Shown in pieces: positions 61,370-64,000 of a stretch of DNA of 64,000 bases. Location of the stretch: NCBI GenBank assembly GCA_023664625.1, contig JAMPFD010000003.1:1-64000 (forward strand), read 5' to 3'. This DNA comes from Bacillota bacterium (GTDB lineage Bacteria > Bacteroidota > Bacteroidia > Bacteroidales > Bacteroidaceae). The notes under the pieces are model-generated. The model was not told the DNA's origin. It saw only the letters and a program-made list of their open reading frames with translations, and made no database searches. Made by a program: the position numbers and the translations under genes. How positions within the stretch are numbered: position 1 is the stretch's first letter; every line of letters begins with the position of its first letter.

Positions 61370-62548
61370 ATGAAAAAACTTACAATGTTTGTTGCTGCAG
61401 CTGCGATAGCAGTATCAGCAAACGCCCAGAAGACGACCGTCACAGGTCACAAGACATTTGACAACATCTATGTTGGTGCAAACTTTGGTGCCTCTTCCCC
61501 TATCACAGGCAACAATATGTACAACATGGAGCATGACAAAGCATTCAAAGAGTTCAATGGAAAACTTGGTATCCGTGTCGGAAAGCATATCACTTCCGTA
61601 TTCGGACTGGCAATCGAAGGTGAGGCGTACAAGTCATTCAAGAAAGACTATGCCTTCCTTGGCTCAAAGACTTTTGTGAACTCTGTTGACGTAAACCTCC
61701 TCTCAACCTGGAACCTCAACAATATTTTCGCAGGTTACAAGGGAGAGCCACGTGCATTCGAGGTATTTGCTATCGCAGGTGCCGGCTATGGACACGTATT
61801 CGGAGCGAACGGATTCAGCGACATTCACGCAAAGGTCGGTCTTGACTTTGCCTACAACTTCGGCAAGAATAAGGAATGGCAGGTTTATCTTGAGCCGTCA
61901 CTCCGCTACTTCCTCTCTGAGACATCAAGAACAAAGACAACAGTGGACAACCGCTTTGACTTTAACATCAATAATGCAACCCTACAGCTTTCCGTAGGCG
62001 TAAACTACAAATTCAAGAATTCCAACGGCACACATAACTTCGCAATCGAACAGGTTCGTGACCAGGCAGAGTTTGATGCTCTCAATGCACAGATTAATGC
62101 CACACGTTCAGAAAATAACGCTGTCAAGGCTGAGAATGAAAGCCTGAAGGCTGAAAACGCAAGACTCAGAAAGGCTCTCTCTGACTGTGAGAACAAGCCG
62201 GCTGTCACAGAGACAAGCAATGCAAATCTCCAGCCATCTGTAATCTTTGCCCAAGGCAAGTCTCTTGTCCAGAAGTCTCAGATGCCTAACATCGAGATGA
62301 TTGCAAAATACATGAAGAACAATCCTGACGCAAGAATCAAAATCTCCGGCTACGCATCACCGGAAGGCTCAAAGGCATTCAACCAGAAGCTCTCCGAGAA
62401 ACGTGCTGACGCTGTCAAGAGCATACTCGTAAAGAAGTACAATATTGACGCTGACCGTCTTGAGACAGAGGGTCTTGGCGCAACTGACAAGCTTTTCGAT
62501 GAGGTTGAGTTCAACCGCGTTGCGATCTTCAACACTACAACGAAGTAA
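61370..62548 (+). CDS. OmpA-family outer-membrane protein (second copy)
   Basis: A 392-residue paralogue of the preceding gene with the same plan: signal peptide MKKLTMFVAAAAIAVSANAQ, beta-barrel, coiled-coil linker (ENNAVKAENESLKAENARLR) and OmpA domain (KISGYASPEGSKAFNQKLSE). The C-terminal domains are nearly identical while the barrels and linkers differ, so the surface parts have diverged after tandem duplication or the tails have been kept alike by gene conversion. Confidence 0.93.
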   Translation: MKKLTMFVAAAAIAVSANAQKTTVTGHKTFDNIYVGANFGASSPITGNNMYNMEHDKAFKEFNGKLGIRVGKHITSVFGLAIEGEAYKSFKKDYAFLGSKTFVNSVDVNLLSTWNLNNIFAGYKGEPRAFEVFAIAGAGYGHVFGANGFSDIHAKVGLDFAYNFGKNKEWQVYLEPSLRYFLSETSRTKTTVDNRFDFNINNATLQLSVGVNYKFKNSNGTHNFAIEQVRDQAEFDALNAQINATRSENNAVKAENESLKAENARLRKALSDCENKPAVTETSNANLQPSVIFAQGKSLVQKSQMPNIEMIAKYMKNNPDARIKISGYASPEGSKAFNQKLSEKRADAVKSILVKKYNIDADRLETEGLGATDKLFDEVEFNRVAIFNTTTK

Positions 62549-62577
62549 ACAAACTTACTTCCATAACAAAACATCAT

Positions 62578-62610
62578 GAGGAGTCTCGTCTTCGGGACTC
62601 CTCTTTTTTT
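62578..62610 (+). terminator. Terminator after the ompA pair
   Basis: GAGGAGTC (62578-62585) pairs with GACTCCTC (62596-62603), followed by seven T. Classic intrinsic terminator. Confidence 0.9.
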
Positions 62611-63065
62611 AGGCGGGTTCTAAAAATCAGGTCAAGACGGTTACCGTTTCCGTGCATGCGGACCACAGCAAGCACGGAACTCTTCCCAGTGCAAACGGAT
62701 AAGAAGGCCACTCCATCATGAATAAGAAAGCCATCCTGAAAGGAGGAAAAAGCCGTCAGGCAAGGACAGCAAAATCATTCCGTACTGATAAGGAAATCAT
62801 CCGATGAGGATAAGGACACCATTCTGCAGGAGTGAAAAATCTCTCATCAATGACAAGAGCACTATCTATCCAGCACCAATCATAATAAAACAAGCATCCA
62901 GGAACATCACCCGTTCCACAAACAGAGCGATACGAAAGACATTCCTGGCACCATCCCTATTCACCCATGAGAAAAGAATACGGCGAAACAGAAAGAGACC
63001 GGATAACGAACCCATCCTATAAAAACAAAACATTAAAACTTGATTTTTAGAATTCCACCATCAAC
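62611..63065. other. Intergenic stretch before the DEAD-box gene
   Basis: 455 bp with no gene I can support. A single weak match to the array core (ACGGTTACCGTTT, core 62640) occurs near the start but has no 22-bp neighbour. No clear TAnnTTTG promoter element was found. It may be a long leader, which is common for cold-inducible DEAD-box genes, but that is inference. Confidence 0.4.
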
Positions 63066-64000
63066 ATGGCAAACTTTGAAGAATTAGGTGTCAATGACAC
63101 CATCAGAAAGGCTATCGACGAACTCGGCTTCGTCCAGCCGATGCCGGTACAGGAGGCCGTTATACCAAAGCTCCTCAATGAAGGAAACGACATCATAGCA
63201 CTGGCACAGACCGGCACAGGAAAAACAGCCGCTTTCGGCCTGCCTCTGCTTCAGCGCATAGACCTGTCCACACGCCGGACACAAGCCGTGGTCATGTCAC
63301 CTACACGCGAACTGTGTCTGCAAATCAGCGATGACCTGAAGGATTTCGGAAAGTACATGGAAGGGCTCCACGTCACTGCCGTCTACGGCGGCGCACCGAT
63401 AGACTCGCAGATAAGGCAGCTAAAGAAAGGCTCACAGATCATCGTCGCCACTCCTGGACGCCTCATTGACCTCATCGAACGTAGAGTGGCTGACATTTCC
63501 ACCGCTACGACAATCGTACTTGACGAAGCCGACGAGATGCTCAACATGGGCTTTGCCGACAGCATCAACGCCATCTTCGAACAACTTACCGCCGACCACC
63601 GCACACTGCTCTTCTCTGCTACAATGTCCAAGGAAGTTGAGAAAGTGGCAAAACAATATCTCAACAACTACGAAGAGATTGTCGTTGGATCACGAAACGA
63701 AGGCGCAGAAAATGTCGACCATACCTACTACATGGTGCAGGCAAGACAGAAATACCTCGCACTGAAGCGCATCGTCGACTATTATCCTAAGATCTACGGC
63801 ATAATCTTCTGCCGCACGAAACTTGAGACACAGGAGATTGCCGACAAGCTCATCAAGGACGGATACAACGCAGAGTCACTGCACGGAGACCTCTCACAGC
63901 CGCAGCGCGACCAGACAATGCAGAAATTCCGCCAGCATACGGTACAGCTGCTTGTCGCCACCGATGTCGCCGCACGCGGACTTGATGTCAATGACCTCAC
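63066..64000 (+). CDS. DEAD-box ATP-dependent RNA helicase (5' part)
   Basis: The first 311 codons of a DEAD-box helicase, cut by the window end. The Q-motif region is GFVQPMPVQEAVIP; motif I AQTGTGKTAAF; Ia PTRELCLQ; GG and TPGRLIDL; motif II VLDEADEML; motif III FSATM. In the second RecA-like domain are IIFCRTKLETQEIADKL and LLVATDVAARGLDV (motif V). It probably belongs to the DeaD/CsdA/RhlE group working in ribosome assembly or mRNA decay. The C-terminal tail that would decide the subfamily is not visible. Confidence 0.95.
   Translation, partial: MANFEELGVNDTIRKAIDELGFVQPMPVQEAVIPKLLNEGNDIIALAQTGTGKTAAFGLPLLQRIDLSTRRTQAVVMSPTRELCLQISDDLKDFGKYMEGLHVTAVYGGAPIDSQIRQLKKGSQIIVATPGRLIDLIERRVADISTATTIVLDEADEMLNMGFADSINAIFEQLTADHRTLLFSATMSKEVEKVAKQYLNNYEEIVVGSRNEGAENVDHTYYMVQARQKYLALKRIVDYYPKIYGIIFCRTKLETQEIADKLIKDGYNAESLHGDLSQPQRDQTMQKFRQHTVQLLVATDVAARGLDVNDL

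Noticed and set aside
62636..62660. Single GGTTACC-like unit after the ompA pair
   Set aside because: No second core 22 bp away in either direction, so it does not qualify as an array.
62804..63022. 72-codon plus-strand open frame before the DEAD-box gene
   Set aside because: Basic, low-complexity translation (many Arg, Ile, Lys) in A-rich intergenic DNA, with no recognisable domain; probably chance.

Overview
This window looks like chromosomal DNA of a Bacteroidales bacterium, most likely Prevotellaceae (Prevotella sensu lato). The evidence is indirect. Many genes carry a TAnnTTTG -7 promoter element, and I see no Shine-Dalgarno sequences. Several Bacteroidota family proteins are present (DUF4290, DUF2851, DUF3109, DUF4230, an SpmA-SpmB fusion, the glycine-lipid acyltransferase pair). 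There is a BspA-type leucine-rich surface protein and a Bacteroidales-style division/cell-wall (dcw) cluster. No rRNA, tRNA, CRISPR array or intact prophage was found.

Layout. 1-2.2 kb is an IS-scarred stretch: an AraC-type regulator lies between two degraded, same-orientation copies of an IS982-like element. 2.2-8.1 kb holds a HlyIII membrane protein, a PepSY-type membrane protein, a Upf1/IGHMBP2-like helicase overlapping an iron-type ABC ATPase, and a secreted alpha/beta hydrolase. 8.5-14.6 kb is a minus-strand housekeeping run (tsaB, DUF4290, murA, rimM, dxr, rseP). 14.6-22.8 kb is a plus-strand run: yicC, gmk, nadD, then a set of envelope-modifying membrane enzymes (phosphoethanolamine transferase, two acyltransferases, UbiA-type prenyltransferase, HAD phosphatase). 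gyrB, gpmI and ung follow. 27.7-33.5 kb carries an SpmAB fusion, DUF4230, a flippase, sufB without sufC/sufD, and DUF3109. 33.8-49.9 kb is the dcw cluster from rsmH to ftsZ (rsmH-ftsL-ftsI-murE-mraY-murD-ftsW-murG-murC-ftsQ-ftsA-ftsZ), with no mraZ in front. 50-52 kb has the probable glycine-lipid pair glsA/glsB. 53-55 kb encodes a BspA-like LRR protein. The rest holds a TlpA-like thioredoxin, dprA, a thioesterase, a LOG-family hydrolase, DUF2851, two tandem OmpA paralogues and the start of a DEAD-box RNA helicase.

The most striking non-coding signal is a family of seven intergenic arrays (near 8.2, 16.3, 22.9, 32.8, 41.6, 52.4 and 58.0 kb). Each has two to five units of roughly AAAnnGTNACnnTTT, and the unit cores repeat with an exact 22-bp period. 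All seven lie 3' of a stop codon, and most follow it by 40-120 bp. A second, separate signal is a set of G-poor, A/C-rich leaders built from words such as CCGACAACC and CATAACCCA. They sit directly against the start codon of six genes, always on the coding strand. I do not recognise either family as a described system.

Other notable points: MurA has Asp in place of the catalytic Cys (predicting fosfomycin insensitivity); several genes appear to lack an ATG start (nadD, rsmH, the HAD phosphatase, the helicase); and a 68-bp mini-element is related to the end of a longer degraded element 3 kb away.
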